Part shown: positions 8,046-16,649 of the stretch, in pieces
How positions within the stretch are numbered: the stretch's first letter is position 1
How the letters are laid out: each line of letters begins with the position of its first letter
Assembly: GCA_023261445.1 (NCBI GenBank)
Contig: JAHFOX010000008.1
Location: 1-41,585 of the forward strand
Direction of reading: 5' to 3'
Length of the DNA stretch: 41,585 nt
Source: Planctomycetota bacterium
GTDB lineage: Bacteria; Planctomycetota; Brocadiia; Brocadiales; Brocadiaceae
Made by a program: the position numbers and the translations under genes
Notes under the pieces: generated by a model
What the model saw: the letters and a program-made list of their open reading frames with translations, nothing else
What the model was told of the DNA's origin: nothing
The model's database searches: none

Positions 8046-8909
8046 ATGGGATTAAAGATTTATATAAATGGTCAAATTCTTCCTCAAGAAGATGCAAAAA
8101 TATCAGTTTTTGACCACGGACTCCTATATGGGGATGGTGTATTTGAAGGAATACGCGCTTATAATGGGAAAATATTCACACTGGAGGAACATTTGGACAG
8201 ATTGTACGATTCCGCAACGGCCATAGCGCTAAAAATACCTATAACAAAGGCAGAGATGGCAAATGCCATTAAAAATACTATGGAAGCCAATAACATGAAG
8301 GACTCCTATATCCGCCTTGTTGTTACTCGAGGCGTTGGGAAACTAGGGTTAGACCCAAACAAGTGTGCAACACCACAGATTATAATCATCACAGATACAA
8401 TTGAACTATATTCAAAAGCGCTTTATGAAAAAGGGCTTGATATTGTAACCGTTACCACAATCAGAAATCATTTCTCTGCCCTTGACCCCAAGATTAAATC
8501 CCTCAATTATCTGAATAATATCCTGGCAAAGATTGAATCAATACAGGCTGGGGCTGGAGAAGCTTTAATGCTCAACAAAGACGGCTATGTGGCAGAATGC
8601 GCCGGGGATAATATTTTTATTTACAAAAATAAAACTCTTTTAACACCTCCTACGAGTGCTGGTATATTGGTTGGAATTACCAGAAATGTTGTAATGAAAT
8701 TAGCCGCAGAGATGGGAATTGAAGTCAAAGAGGAATTAATGACTCGATATGATTTATACATTGCCGAAGAATGTTTTTTGACTGGAACGGCCGCCGAGAT
8801 TATTCCAGTTGTGAAAATTGATGGACGAACTATTGGCACTGGAAAGCCGGGGAAGACTACTCTCGATTTGCTAAAAAAGTATCGCGACCTCACAAGAAAT
8901 GGTTCTTAA
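8046..8909 (+). CDS. ilvE: Branched-chain amino acid aminotransferase
   Basis: A 287-residue class IV PLP-dependent aminotransferase, full length for the family. Hallmarks are FDHGLLYGDGVFEGIRAY near the N terminus, the PLP-binding Lys151 in KIKSLNYLNN, and the EECFLTGTAAEI phosphate-binding region. It makes or degrades leucine, isoleucine and valine using glutamate or 2-oxoglutarate in the cytosol. A D-amino-acid or 4-amino-4-deoxychorismate lyase role is less likely, given the long KSLNYL and GTAAEI matches. A GGAG lies about 14 bases upstream of the ATG, longer spacing than usual. It is probably cotranscribed with the preceding ABC ATPase. The stop overlaps the stop of convergent lspA by three bases. 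Confidence 0.9.
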   Translation: MGLKIYINGQILPQEDAKISVFDHGLLYGDGVFEGIRAYNGKIFTLEEHLDRLYDSATAIALKIPITKAEMANAIKNTMEANNMKDSYIRLVVTRGVGKLGLDPNKCATPQIIIITDTIELYSKALYEKGLDIVTVTTIRNHFSALDPKIKSLNYLNNILAKIESIQAGAGEALMLNKDGYVAECAGDNIFIYKNKTLLTPPTSAGILVGITRNVVMKLAAEMGIEVKEELMTRYDLYIAEECFLTGTAAEIIPVVKIDGRTIGTGKPGKTTLDLLKKYRDLTRNGS

Positions 8910-9382
8910 ACGGTATCCTTACGCTTTGATTTTAAAAATGATGTAATGACCATAATAGATATCCCAATACAAATCAAGCTGTCTGCAACGTTAAAAGTAG
9001 GCCAATGATATTTATCCCCTGCATGTAAATCTATAAAATCCCTTACACGCCCATACCATACCCTGTCCCATAAATTACCTATGGCTCCTGCCAAAACAAG
9101 TCCGAGGGTAAGATTTGACATAATGTGTTTTTTGTCAGACCAAATATAAACGCACAAAATCACTATAATTGCTATGGCAGATAAAATAATAAAGGCGTTG
9201 GTTTTGCCTGGAAACATGCCAAAAACAACGCCTTCATTTTCGCTTCGTAGTATATTTAATACATTGCGAATTAAAGTTATCTTGCCAAACTCTTCCAGTC
9301 TGGAAAAGACAACCCATTTTGTTACAATATCTATGATAACACCACTCACAACAGCGACAATAAATGTAGTAGTGTTTCTCAT
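8906..9382 (-). CDS. lspA: Lipoprotein signal peptidase (signal peptidase II)
   Basis: A 158-residue inner-membrane aspartyl protease that removes signal peptides from lipid-modified prolipoproteins. About four membrane helices are visible. The conserved boxes are SENEGVVFGMFPG, AGAIGNLWDRVWYGRVRDFI with catalytic Asp115, and FNVADSLI with catalytic Asp134. The length is normal. It follows the DksA/TraR-like gene by 9 bases, so the two form an operon. A substrate in this window would be the lipobox protein at 25733-26608. Confidence 0.93.
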   Translation of the reverse strand: MRNTTTFIVAVVSGVIIDIVTKWVVFSRLEEFGKITLIRNVLNILRSENEGVVFGMFPGKTNAFIILSAIAIIVILCVYIWSDKKHIMSNLTLGLVLAGAIGNLWDRVWYGRVRDFIDLHAGDKYHWPTFNVADSLICIGISIMVITSFLKSKRKDTV

Positions 9383-9391
9383 AAACCTATT

Positions 9392-9769
9392 TTAAACGCT
9401 ATCAACCTCCTCTTCTCTTTGACAATCTATACAGAGTCTTGCGTATGGTACAGCCTTAAGCCTTTCCTTATTTATTTTTTTATTGCATAATTCACAAACA
9501 CCAAATGTACCTTCTTCGATTTTTTCTAGAGCCATGTCTATATTGCGGACGCTTTCTTCACCATTTTGTATAAGTTCAATCATAAGGTCTCTTTCATAAT
9601 TGTCCGTACCAACGTCTGCCATGTGAATTGGAACGTTAGACAAATCGCCAGACGCATCCTGTCGGGATTGTTTTAATGCCTCCCCTTGCATAGAGTCTAC
9701 CTTCCCAACCAGTCTTTCTCTTAGCGAGAGTAAGAGTTTTTTAAACTGAGCGGATTCTTCTGCTTTCAT
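9392..9769 (-). CDS. DksA/TraR family zinc-finger protein
   Basis: About 125 residues: an N-terminal helical hairpin and a C-terminal four-Cys zinc finger (CELCNKKINKERL...LCIDC). The family acts on RNA polymerase through the secondary channel, as DksA does with ppGpp, or has related roles. I chose ATG at 9769 because GGAGAAGGA lies immediately before it; the ATG at 9781 would place that sequence inside the codons. A promoter match lies at 9932-9960, giving a leader of about 155 bases. DksA-like genes next to lspA are common in bacteria. Whether it has the acidic tip needed for DksA function is not clear. Confidence 0.85.
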   Translation of the reverse strand: MKAEESAQFKKLLLSLRERLVGKVDSMQGEALKQSRQDASGDLSNVPIHMADVGTDNYERDLMIELIQNGEESVRNIDMALEKIEEGTFGVCELCNKKINKERLKAVPYARLCIDCQREEEVDSV

Positions 9770-9931
9770 TTCCTTCTCCATGAATTAAATTATTAAACAA
9801 TAGATCTAAAAACAACTCCTGCACCTTCATATATTATTGTCACATGGCTTTTGAAGTAATTCAGAGAACATAAAAAAATTCGCGCTTCCTAATCATAATG
9901 TTTTTAAAACCTTACGCTTAAATTCTTACGT

Positions 9932-9960
9932 AATTTAGCATATATTAAACATCTAGTCAA
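9932..9960 (-). promoter_or_regulatory. Sigma-70-type promoter for the dksA-like/lspA operon
   Basis: On the minus strand TTGACT (9960-9955) and TAAATT (9937-9932) are 17 bases apart. Transcription would begin near 9925. The 355-base gap 9782-10136 contains this site and the hairpin at 10068-10102; I see no other gene in it. Confidence 0.5.
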
Positions 9961-10067
9961 TAGAATTTGAAGCCAACGTTGTTTAAGTCTTTCAAGGAAA
10001 TTTAATGTTTTAGTTAGAGTAATAATATAAGCGATTATTATCCTGAATTGTTTATATGCACCAAATG

Positions 10068-10102
10068 AAAAAGGGATAATTTATGCTATATTATCCCTTT
10101 TT
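10068..10102 (-). terminator. Intrinsic terminator after the small Cys-rich gene
   Basis: Perfect 13-bp inverted repeat AAAAAGGGATAAT / ATTATCCCTTTTT with a 9-base loop. The A/T run at the stem base gives a U tract on either strand, so it may act both ways. It lies 35 bases beyond the stop of the small gene at 10137-10328. Confidence 0.75.
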
Positions 10103-10136
10103 ATCTTAAAACATTTTCTCAATGTTAAATATTTTT

Positions 10137-10328
10137 TTAGAGTTCCTTTTTTCTTTCCTTTGTTTTTTCAGAAACAATATCATTTATCTGCCAATTGCGC
10201 TCAAAGGCAGTACAAGACTTGTAAGACACATTACGCATTAAAACATTGCAAAAAGCAATTTTGCCATCCAGAATAATTGCATAGTTACACTCAAAACAAA
10301 TGCTCTTCTTGCTTTTTTTGTTTTTCAT
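10137..10328 (-). CDS. Small Cys-rich protein (possible metal-binding)
   Basis: A 63-residue basic protein with four cysteines: Cys11, Cys14, Cys27 and Cys39 (C-x2-C-x12-C-x11-C), in the frame SICFECNYAIILDGK ... FCNVLMR ... SYKSCTAFE. The spacing suggests a zinc or iron-sulfur site; no family is recognised. Lysines dominate both ends. It has a near-consensus promoter 51-79 bases upstream and a strong intrinsic terminator downstream, so it is a stand-alone gene rather than a chance ORF. I chose ATG at 10328, preceded by GGAGTGAAGG; a TTG directly upstream is the alternative. Confidence 0.7.
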   Translation of the reverse strand: MKNKKSKKSICFECNYAIILDGKIAFCNVLMRNVSYKSCTAFERNWQINDIVSEKTKERKKEL

Positions 10329-10378
10329 CAACCTTCACTCCAAAAGGGTTAGAAGAAAGATTATCAATTCGTAAATAA

Positions 10379-10407
10379 ATAATAGGGATATTTACTGGGA
10401 AAGTCAA
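10379..10407 (-). promoter_or_regulatory. Sigma-70-type promoter for the small Cys-rich gene
   Basis: On the minus strand TTGACT (10407-10402) and TATTAT (10384-10379) are 17 bases apart. Transcription is predicted from about 10372, giving a leader of about 44 bases. It is among the best promoter matches in the window. Confidence 0.6.
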
Positions 10408-10454
10408 TTTAAAAACTTTGTGGAAATCAATATAAACAATCAACTTGTTTGTAT

Positions 10455-11555
10455 TCAAAATACACCTTCAATAACTATATCATTTGAGAATCTATTCACA
10501 GTAATTTCCTTAATTTGATAGGCTTCGCATATTCTATCAATACCCTTTCCAACCACTGGCAATTTAGCTCCCTCGCCCCCTATAACTATTGGGGCAATAA
10601 AGACCATAAGTTTATCAACCAGCCGCTCTTCAAGCATGGATGTAATAACACTGCCCCCCCCTTCCACCAATATATTTGTTAAATTCATCGCTCCTAGCCT
10701 TTTGAATAGCTCATTCAAATCAACACGATCATTAATACCATTTGTTTGAATGATTTTACATCCCAATTTCTCAAGCATTTCAACCTGTTTTTGACGGGCA
10801 TTTTCATTTACAGCAACAATTACTTCACCTTCATTAATTGTATTCACAATGCGGGAGTTTAATGGTAATGATGCATTACTATCTATAATAATTCTTTTGG
10901 GATTTCGCCCTCCTTTTATACGGCAGGTTAATAATGGATCGTCCCGTAATACACTATTGATTCCTACTAAAATACCATCCATTTGTCCACGGATCTTGTG
11001 TACATACTCTCGTGACTCCTCTGATGTAATCCACTTAGAGTCTCCGGTATATGTGGCAATCTTGCCATCAATTGACATCGCCCATTTCACAATTACGTAT
11101 GGAAATCCTTTTTGCATCAATTTAAAAAAAGGGGCATTAAGCCTCTTTGCCTGTGATTCCATAACACCAATCCCAACCTCAATTCCAGCCGCTTTCAGCT
11201 TCTGTATTCCTTTCCCAGACGTAATTGGGTTGGGATCAGTAACCGATATTACTACCTTTGTGATACCTGCTTTAATAATTGCATCAACACACGGCGCAGT
11301 TTTTCCATAGTGTGCGCACGGCTCCATAGAAACATAAAGTGTCGCTTCCGTGCAGTTTGTACCTGCCTCGTTTATTGCGTTTATTTCAGCATGATGCCCT
11401 CCAAAGACCTGATGATAGCCCTTTCCTACGATCTCTCCGTTCTTCACAAGCACTGCGCCAACCATGGGATTCGGCTCTACTTTTCCGCGTCCCTTTTCTG
11501 CCAGTTCCAGTGCAAGCGACATATATTTTCCACCAATAACTGAATTACGATCCAC
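10455..11555 (-). CDS. ribD: Bifunctional riboflavin biosynthesis deaminase/reductase RibD
   Basis: A 366-residue cytosolic enzyme for two successive steps of riboflavin synthesis: deamination of diaminohydroxyphosphoribosylaminopyrimidine, then reduction of the ribose. Residues about 8-150 are the cytidine-deaminase-like domain with the zinc motifs HHAEINAI and PCAHYGKTAPC. Residues about 155-366 are the dihydrofolate-reductase-like domain (PYVIVKWAMSIDGKIAT, ILVEGGGSVITSML). It starts with GTG at 11555, overlapping the end of aroA by 11 bases, which indicates translational coupling. No FMN riboswitch is seen, and the other rib genes are elsewhere. Confidence 0.93.
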   Translation of the reverse strand: MDRNSVIGGKYMSLALELAEKGRGKVEPNPMVGAVLVKNGEIVGKGYHQVFGGHHAEINAINEAGTNCTEATLYVSMEPCAHYGKTAPCVDAIIKAGITKVVISVTDPNPITSGKGIQKLKAAGIEVGIGVMESQAKRLNAPFFKLMQKGFPYVIVKWAMSIDGKIATYTGDSKWITSEESREYVHKIRGQMDGILVGINSVLRDDPLLTCRIKGGRNPKRIIIDSNASLPLNSRIVNTINEGEVIVAVNENARQKQVEMLEKLGCKIIQTNGINDRVDLNELFKRLGAMNLTNILVEGGGSVITSMLEERLVDKLMVFIAPIVIGGEGAKLPVVGKGIDRICEAYQIKEITVNRFSNDIVIEGVF

Positions 11556-12819
11556 TTCGTAATGCCTCTAATCTTTGAAAATAATCAGGAAATGTTTTAG
11601 AAATACACTCAGGATGTTTTATAGATATTCCGTTTGCCCGCAACCCAATCAATGCAAAACTCATTGCCATGCGATGGTCGTCGTATGTTTCTATTTCAGA
11701 TGGTTGAGGTTTTGATGGTTCTATTTCAAAACCATCTTCATATTCTACAGTTGAAATTCCGAGACGGCGCAACTCAGTCACTACCGCAGCAATACGGTCG
11801 GTTTCCTTTATGCGCATATTTTTTACATTTCGTACTCGTGTTTTACCCGTAGCAAAAACTGCTACGGCTGCTAAAGTCTGCACAACGTCTGGCATATCAT
11901 TCATATCAACATCTACCCCCCGAAGTGTATTTCCTTGTACTTCAATCCAATTAGAGCTCATTCTGACTTTGCAACCCATATTTTTCAGAACATCTACAAA
12001 ATGAACATCTCCTTGCAAGGAATTACTTCCGATTCCGGTAATTCTAACCATCCCTCCGGTAATAGCCGCAGCAGCAAAAAAATAAGAAGCAGCCGATGCA
12101 TCCGCTTCTACTTCGTAATGTATCGGCTTGTAACGTTGTCCTGATTTCACAAACAAGCTTTTGTATTCGCTATTCTCAACTTTTACCCCAAACCGGTACA
12201 TCAACGCCACAGTCATTTCTACATACTGTTTTGAAACAAGGTTGCCATTCACCTTAATAGATACATCCTGTTTTGCGTAAGGCGAAGCCATCAACATTGC
12301 GCTAAAATATTGACTACTCAAATCCCCTTTTACTGTTGCTGAACCACCTGCCAATCCTTTACCTTTAATTATTACCGGTGGACAACCGTTATTGTGTTTA
12401 GATGCAACATCAGCTCCAAGTTGGTTTAGACCATCGAGCAAATCCTGTATAGGCCTTTGCCTCATGCGTGCAACACCATCTATTTCATAAACTCCTTTAC
12501 CAAGGGTTAGCATTGCAGTTAAAAATCTCATTGCAGTGCCCGCATTTCCAACAAACAAATTAGCGCGTTTTACAGGAATAACTCCTCCTTTACCATGCAC
12601 AATAAACTTATTATCGTTTTGTTCTTCCTCTACGAGTATTCCCAATATATTTAGGTTTGACGCCATATATTTAGTGTCATCACTAAACAGAGCATTGGTA
12701 ATTACAGATTCTCCATCGGCTAATGCCGCTGTAATAAGCGCACGGTTTGTATAACTCTTAGAACCCGGAATCTTAACTATTGCATTAATTGGACTAGTTA
12801 TAGGTTTTATCTCGATCAT
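11545..12819 (-). CDS. aroA: 3-phosphoshikimate 1-carboxyvinyltransferase (EPSP synthase)
   Basis: A 424-residue enzyme joining PEP to shikimate-3-phosphate in the shikimate pathway. The N-terminal PGSKSYTNRALITAALADG carries the conserved Lys. The PEP-binding loop GNAGTAMRFLTAML is followed by a DGVARMRQRPI box, and the C-terminal region has MRIKETDRIAAVVTELRRLG and DDHRMAMSFALIG. The loop reads GNAGTAMR with Ala after Asn, the natural glyphosate-sensitive type. It starts 12 bases after the pseudopilin gene and overlaps ribD, so pseudopilin, aroA and ribD are probably one transcript. Confidence 0.95.
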   Translation of the reverse strand: MIEIKPITSPINAIVKIPGSKSYTNRALITAALADGESVITNALFSDDTKYMASNLNILGILVEEEQNDNKFIVHGKGGVIPVKRANLFVGNAGTAMRFLTAMLTLGKGVYEIDGVARMRQRPIQDLLDGLNQLGADVASKHNNGCPPVIIKGKGLAGGSATVKGDLSSQYFSAMLMASPYAKQDVSIKVNGNLVSKQYVEMTVALMYRFGVKVENSEYKSLFVKSGQRYKPIHYEVEADASAASYFFAAAAITGGMVRITGIGSNSLQGDVHFVDVLKNMGCKVRMSSNWIEVQGNTLRGVDVDMNDMPDVVQTLAAVAVFATGKTRVRNVKNMRIKETDRIAAVVTELRRLGISTVEYEDGFEIEPSKPQPSEIETYDDHRMAMSFALIGLRANGISIKHPECISKTFPDYFQRLEALRSGS

Positions 12820-12831
12820 ATATATGGTTTT

Positions 12832-13338
12832 CTATTTTTCAATTTGACAAGTGTTCCCAATTATTGTCCGACTGGTTGTTAAACCAGTTTTAATGTCTTT
12901 CAAAGTAATGACGATGTCCTGCGGAGCATCAGTACTTTGTGTATGTAAAATACCTCTGGGCTCAAAGTAGACCGTCTTTGTTCCGCTAGTAAAACTCTGA
13001 GTGGCACCGCCTACTACTTCATACTGCCAAAACCTTATGTATTTGGGCATACGGTATTGCTTTTTGACAGTTTCACCAACAACTTCCACAGTAAACAAAC
13101 AGGGTAACGGGTTGGGAGCCGTATAATAATCGGCACATAACGATAGTGTACATTGTTTTCTTTTTGTTACGGCAAAGGTTTTGGCGTTGAGTACACTGCT
13201 CTGTAATGTACTAACGCCTTCATCAAGCCCCCCATGTATAAAAACAGGCAATATTATGCCCGCAAGAGTACCTACAATACCTACAACAACGAGGAGCTCC
13301 ACCAGGGTAAAACCATTTTTCCACAAAGGATATTTCAT
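12832..13338 (-). CDS. Type II secretion/type IV pilus pseudopilin (GspH/FimT-like)
   Basis: About 168 residues. The N terminus MKYPLWKNG|FTLVELLVVVGIVGTLAG is a class III (prepilin) signal: short basic leader, cut after Gly9, methylated Phe, Glu at mature position 5 and a hydrophobic helix of about 20 residues. The globular part (KTVYFEPRGIL near the C terminus) resembles the GspH/FimT domain of minor pseudopilins. I chose ATG at 13338 with AAAGGG upstream; the longer reading adds nine residues in front of the leader. It lies 178 bases after the GspF/PilC gene and probably belongs to the same machine. No major pilin or prepilin peptidase is in view. Confidence 0.85.
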   Translation of the reverse strand: MKYPLWKNGFTLVELLVVVGIVGTLAGIILPVFIHGGLDEGVSTLQSSVLNAKTFAVTKRKQCTLSLCADYYTAPNPLPCLFTVEVVGETVKKQYRMPKYIRFWQYEVVGGATQSFTSGTKTVYFEPRGILHTQSTDAPQDIVITLKDIKTGLTTSRTIIGNTCQIEK

Positions 13339-13516
13339 AAAAACCCTTTCGATGCAATGAAACAAGATTACCGATCTTAAATATGAAATAAATTATGAAT
13401 AATTAACTGCTGGATTTTTTTGGGAATGATATCTAAAACGAATAACTAACCACCGACCGGAAATTGCAACCTGAGTTGAATTTCTATTAAATAGTTCCAG
13501 ACTTGTTCTGGTTATA

Positions 13517-14773
13517 CTACTGAGGGCCAATACCCTGCATTAATTTTATCAAAGGTACAAACATGGCGATTACAATAAAACCAACAGAACCACCTAAGAA
13601 TATAATCATAATTGGTTCTATCAGGCTTACCATAGCTTCTACAGCCCTGTCTACTTCATCATCATAACTATCAGCCACCTTAGTAAGCATCTTGTCCAGT
13701 TCTCCTGTCTCTTCACCTACCTGCACCATATTGACAACTATTTCATTACATATTCTCGATGCTCGTAAGGGTTTGGTTATAGTTTCTCCTTCCCTAACGC
13801 TATCGTGTATTTTCTGAATAGCATTAGCCAAAGCCGCATTTCCCGTCGACTCCTTAACGTTGTTGAGTGCATCCAATATTGCCACACCACTGGAAGTTAG
13901 AGTAGCAAGTGTACGAACAAATTTAGAAACGGTAGATTTATTAATAATTACCCCCAAAATAGGTATTTTAAATTTCGCCTTGTCAATTATTAGCCGTATT
14001 TTTTTTATCCTTCCTAATATCTTATAGAAAACAATTATTCCAAACGGTACCGAAGGTATAAATATCCATTGTGTTTTGAGGATCGTACTAAATGTTATAA
14101 GCATCCGTGTTGGCATAGGCAATTCTAAATTCATTTCTTCAAATATTTTTGCAAAATTTGGTATTATAAAAATCATGAGTCCTATTAAAATAGCCGCAGA
14201 GACAACAATAACAACTGTGGGATATATCATGGCACTTATTACTTTTCTAATAACTCGCTCCATCTTTTCGCGGAAATCGGCTAATCGCTGCAGAACAACG
14301 TCAAGCGAACCGCTCAACTCTCCTGCTTTTACGATATTAACATAAAGCTTATCAAAAACCTTTTTATGTCTTGCAAGGGCACCAGAAAGCGTACTTCCGC
14401 CTTCAATATCTTCAGCTACATTTATCAAAGTTTTTTTAAACATGCCTCTCGTTTGAAGTATAAGTATCTTTAATCCTCGGATTAAAGGGAATCCTGCATC
14501 CTGGAGTGTCGCTAGTTGCCGTGTAAAAGTAGTTATTTCTTTCGATCTGACCCCTCCAAAAGAAAATGACATTGACGTCTTTCTTTTAGAAGGAGTTGCC
14601 GCCGTAGTGGATATTTCATCCCCCTTCTTACGGGTTTGGATTTCTTTGATATTTATGGGATAATAACCTAAAGCACGGATCATTGTTACGGCATTGTCAG
14701 AACTGGACGCTTCAATTTTATCCTTTACTGTCTGCCCTTTGTTATTAGCAGCAACATATTGAAAAACAGACAT
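13517..14773 (-). CDS. Type II secretion/type IV pilus inner-membrane platform protein GspF/PilC
   Basis: A 418-residue protein with two repeated GspF domains (about residues 80-200 and 280-400) and three membrane helices, near residues 180-200, 225-250 and 390-412. Typical stretches are FTRQLATLQDAGFPLIRGLK in the first repeat, FVRTLATLTSSGVAILDAL in the second, and VNMVQVGEETGELDKML. It couples the cytoplasmic ATPase to pseudopilus or pilus assembly. It lies 21 bases downstream of the second GspE/PilB gene. Secretion versus pilus function cannot be decided from this sequence. Confidence 0.9.
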   Translation of the reverse strand: MSVFQYVAANNKGQTVKDKIEASSSDNAVTMIRALGYYPINIKEIQTRKKGDEISTTAATPSKRKTSMSFSFGGVRSKEITTFTRQLATLQDAGFPLIRGLKILILQTRGMFKKTLINVAEDIEGGSTLSGALARHKKVFDKLYVNIVKAGELSGSLDVVLQRLADFREKMERVIRKVISAMIYPTVVIVVSAAILIGLMIFIIPNFAKIFEEMNLELPMPTRMLITFSTILKTQWIFIPSVPFGIIVFYKILGRIKKIRLIIDKAKFKIPILGVIINKSTVSKFVRTLATLTSSGVAILDALNNVKESTGNAALANAIQKIHDSVREGETITKPLRASRICNEIVVNMVQVGEETGELDKMLTKVADSYDDEVDRAVEAMVSLIEPIMIIFLGGSVGFIVIAMFVPLIKLMQGIGPQ

Positions 14774-14794
14774 CGCTTCCCCTTAATTCTCAAT

Positions 14795-16537
14795 TTACAT
14801 TATCGTTGTTTCTCTCATAACTTCCTGAATCGTTGTTAATCCATTGTATATCGCTTTTAATCCACTTTCTCTTAAGGTATTCATCCCGCTCCTTTTTGCA
14901 GCCATCCTAATTATATTTGCATTTGTCTGCGCTGTAATTAATTTGCGTATTTCGCTATTTAGAACCATAATTTCATATATTCCCATACGACCCTTATATC
15001 CTATATTTTTACAATTACTACAACCTTTACCCCTGAAAAACTTCTTTCCCTTGACATCATTCCTCGTAAGATTCAAATCTCTTAAAGATCCCTCATCGGG
15101 TTCGTATTCCTCTTTGCATGATGAACATATTTTACGTACCAATCTCTGGCTGATAACAACTTCTACCGTAGCGGCAATTAGATACGGTTTAATACCCATA
15201 TCAATTAAACGCGCTACTGTGGTTGGAGCATCATTTGTATGTAAAGTGCTAAATACCAAATGGCCTGTTAATGCGGCTTGTATTGCAATCTTGGCTGTTT
15301 CCTCATCACGTATTTCACCTACAAGAATGATGTCTGGATCCTGTCTTAAAATTGTTCTCAAACAATTTGCAAAATCCACACCTATAGATTGATTTATTTG
15401 TACCTGAACAATGCCTTCTATATCATATTCTACAGGATCTTCTGTAGTAATAATTTTTGTGCCGATATCGTTCAAATGATTTAATTGTGCGTATAATGTG
15501 GTTGTCTTACCACAGCCAGTTGGCCCTGTAACAAGGATTATACCGTTTGGTTTATTTAATGAATCATAGATTATTTTTAATTCTTCAAGATAAAACCCCA
15601 GCTTTTCTAAATTTAACGATACGCTTGATTTATTCAACAAACGCATAACAACGCTTTCCCCATACTTCGTGGGAAGTGTAGAAACGCGCAAATCAAGAGG
15701 GGTGCCTCCTATATTTATCATGATGCGTCCATCTTGCGGTAATCTCCGCTCGGAAATATCCATGCCAGACATAACCTTTATTCTCGAAACAATAGATATT
15801 CCCATATTCTTTGGTGGAGAGACTTTTTCATAAAGTATACCGTCAATTCTATACCTGACTATAAATCTATCCTCAAATGCTTCTAAGTGTATATCACTGG
15901 CGTTATCTAATATTGCATTGAGGAACATAAGGTTAACCCAATTCTTCACAGTGACAGTGTTAGCCAGTTTTCTTAGTTCTTCAACATCAATATATTCTCC
16001 TGCAACAGATTCTATTTGAGAAGTGTCATCTTTGAATTCCAATAACAATTGTTCTACTGATTCGTGTTTTTTGGGATAGTATTTTTCGATGGTACGATTA
16101 ACTGTATCTTTATAACAAAGAACTGGTTTTATTGTCTGCTTAAGTATTAGTCTTAAATCATCAAGCGTTTCAAAATTTAAAGCATTTGCCTGTACTATTG
16201 TGATGACATCATTTTTGGCACTTATAGGTACTATACGATATAGTTGAGCAATGGCAGTAGGCACCTTGTTAATAACGTCTGTAGGAATATCCATCTCCGC
16301 TATATCCACAATCTCCTGTCCTAAATACTCACCCAGTGTTTGCAAAATCTGCTCATTAGTTATATACTTGAGATCCACAAGGATGTCCCCCAGTAAACCC
16401 CCGCTTTGCTTAGAAATTGAGAGCGCTTCCTGTATTTGGTCTTCTGTGACAAAACCTTTGGCTATCAATAACTGTCCAAAAAGCCTTCTCTTTCCTTCCG
16501 TCTTCACGCTTGTTTTTGGTTTCTCTGTTATCTGCAT
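14795..16537 (-). CDS. Type II secretion/type IV pilus assembly ATPase GspE/PilB (copy 2)
   Basis: A 580-residue hexameric ATPase. The N-terminal MshEN-like domain (about residues 18-150) includes RLFGQLLIAKGFVTEDQIQE, close to the c-di-GMP-binding motif of MshE-type ATPases. The core has Walker A GPTGCGKTTT near residues 334-343, the Asp box IITTEDPVEYDIEG, Walker B DIILVGEIRDEETA and the His box ALTGHLVFSTLHTND. A zinc-binding four-Cys site (CSSC near 470, CSNC near 507) is typical of GspE/PilB. Its neighbours are a paralogue 112 bases upstream and GspF/PilC directly downstream. Which ATPase serves which machine is unknown. Confidence 0.93.
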   Translation of the reverse strand: MQITEKPKTSVKTEGKRRLFGQLLIAKGFVTEDQIQEALSISKQSGGLLGDILVDLKYITNEQILQTLGEYLGQEIVDIAEMDIPTDVINKVPTAIAQLYRIVPISAKNDVITIVQANALNFETLDDLRLILKQTIKPVLCYKDTVNRTIEKYYPKKHESVEQLLLEFKDDTSQIESVAGEYIDVEELRKLANTVTVKNWVNLMFLNAILDNASDIHLEAFEDRFIVRYRIDGILYEKVSPPKNMGISIVSRIKVMSGMDISERRLPQDGRIMINIGGTPLDLRVSTLPTKYGESVVMRLLNKSSVSLNLEKLGFYLEELKIIYDSLNKPNGIILVTGPTGCGKTTTLYAQLNHLNDIGTKIITTEDPVEYDIEGIVQVQINQSIGVDFANCLRTILRQDPDIILVGEIRDEETAKIAIQAALTGHLVFSTLHTNDAPTTVARLIDMGIKPYLIAATVEVVISQRLVRKICSSCKEEYEPDEGSLRDLNLTRNDVKGKKFFRGKGCSNCKNIGYKGRMGIYEIMVLNSEIRKLITAQTNANIIRMAAKRSGMNTLRESGLKAIYNGLTTIQEVMRETTIM

Positions 16538-16649
16538 ATTTCGTTGATTAAAGTTGCAAGAATAAAGTTAAACAGAAAAGTTAATATAAACTGGTTATTA
16601 CGTAAACGTCCGCTTTTGTGTTCGGAACAACACTGTGCTAAACTTCAAT

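Noticed and set aside
14844-15392. 182-codon plus-strand frame opposite GspE/PilB copy 2
   Set aside because: It is the complement of conserved ATPase motifs and has no features of its own.
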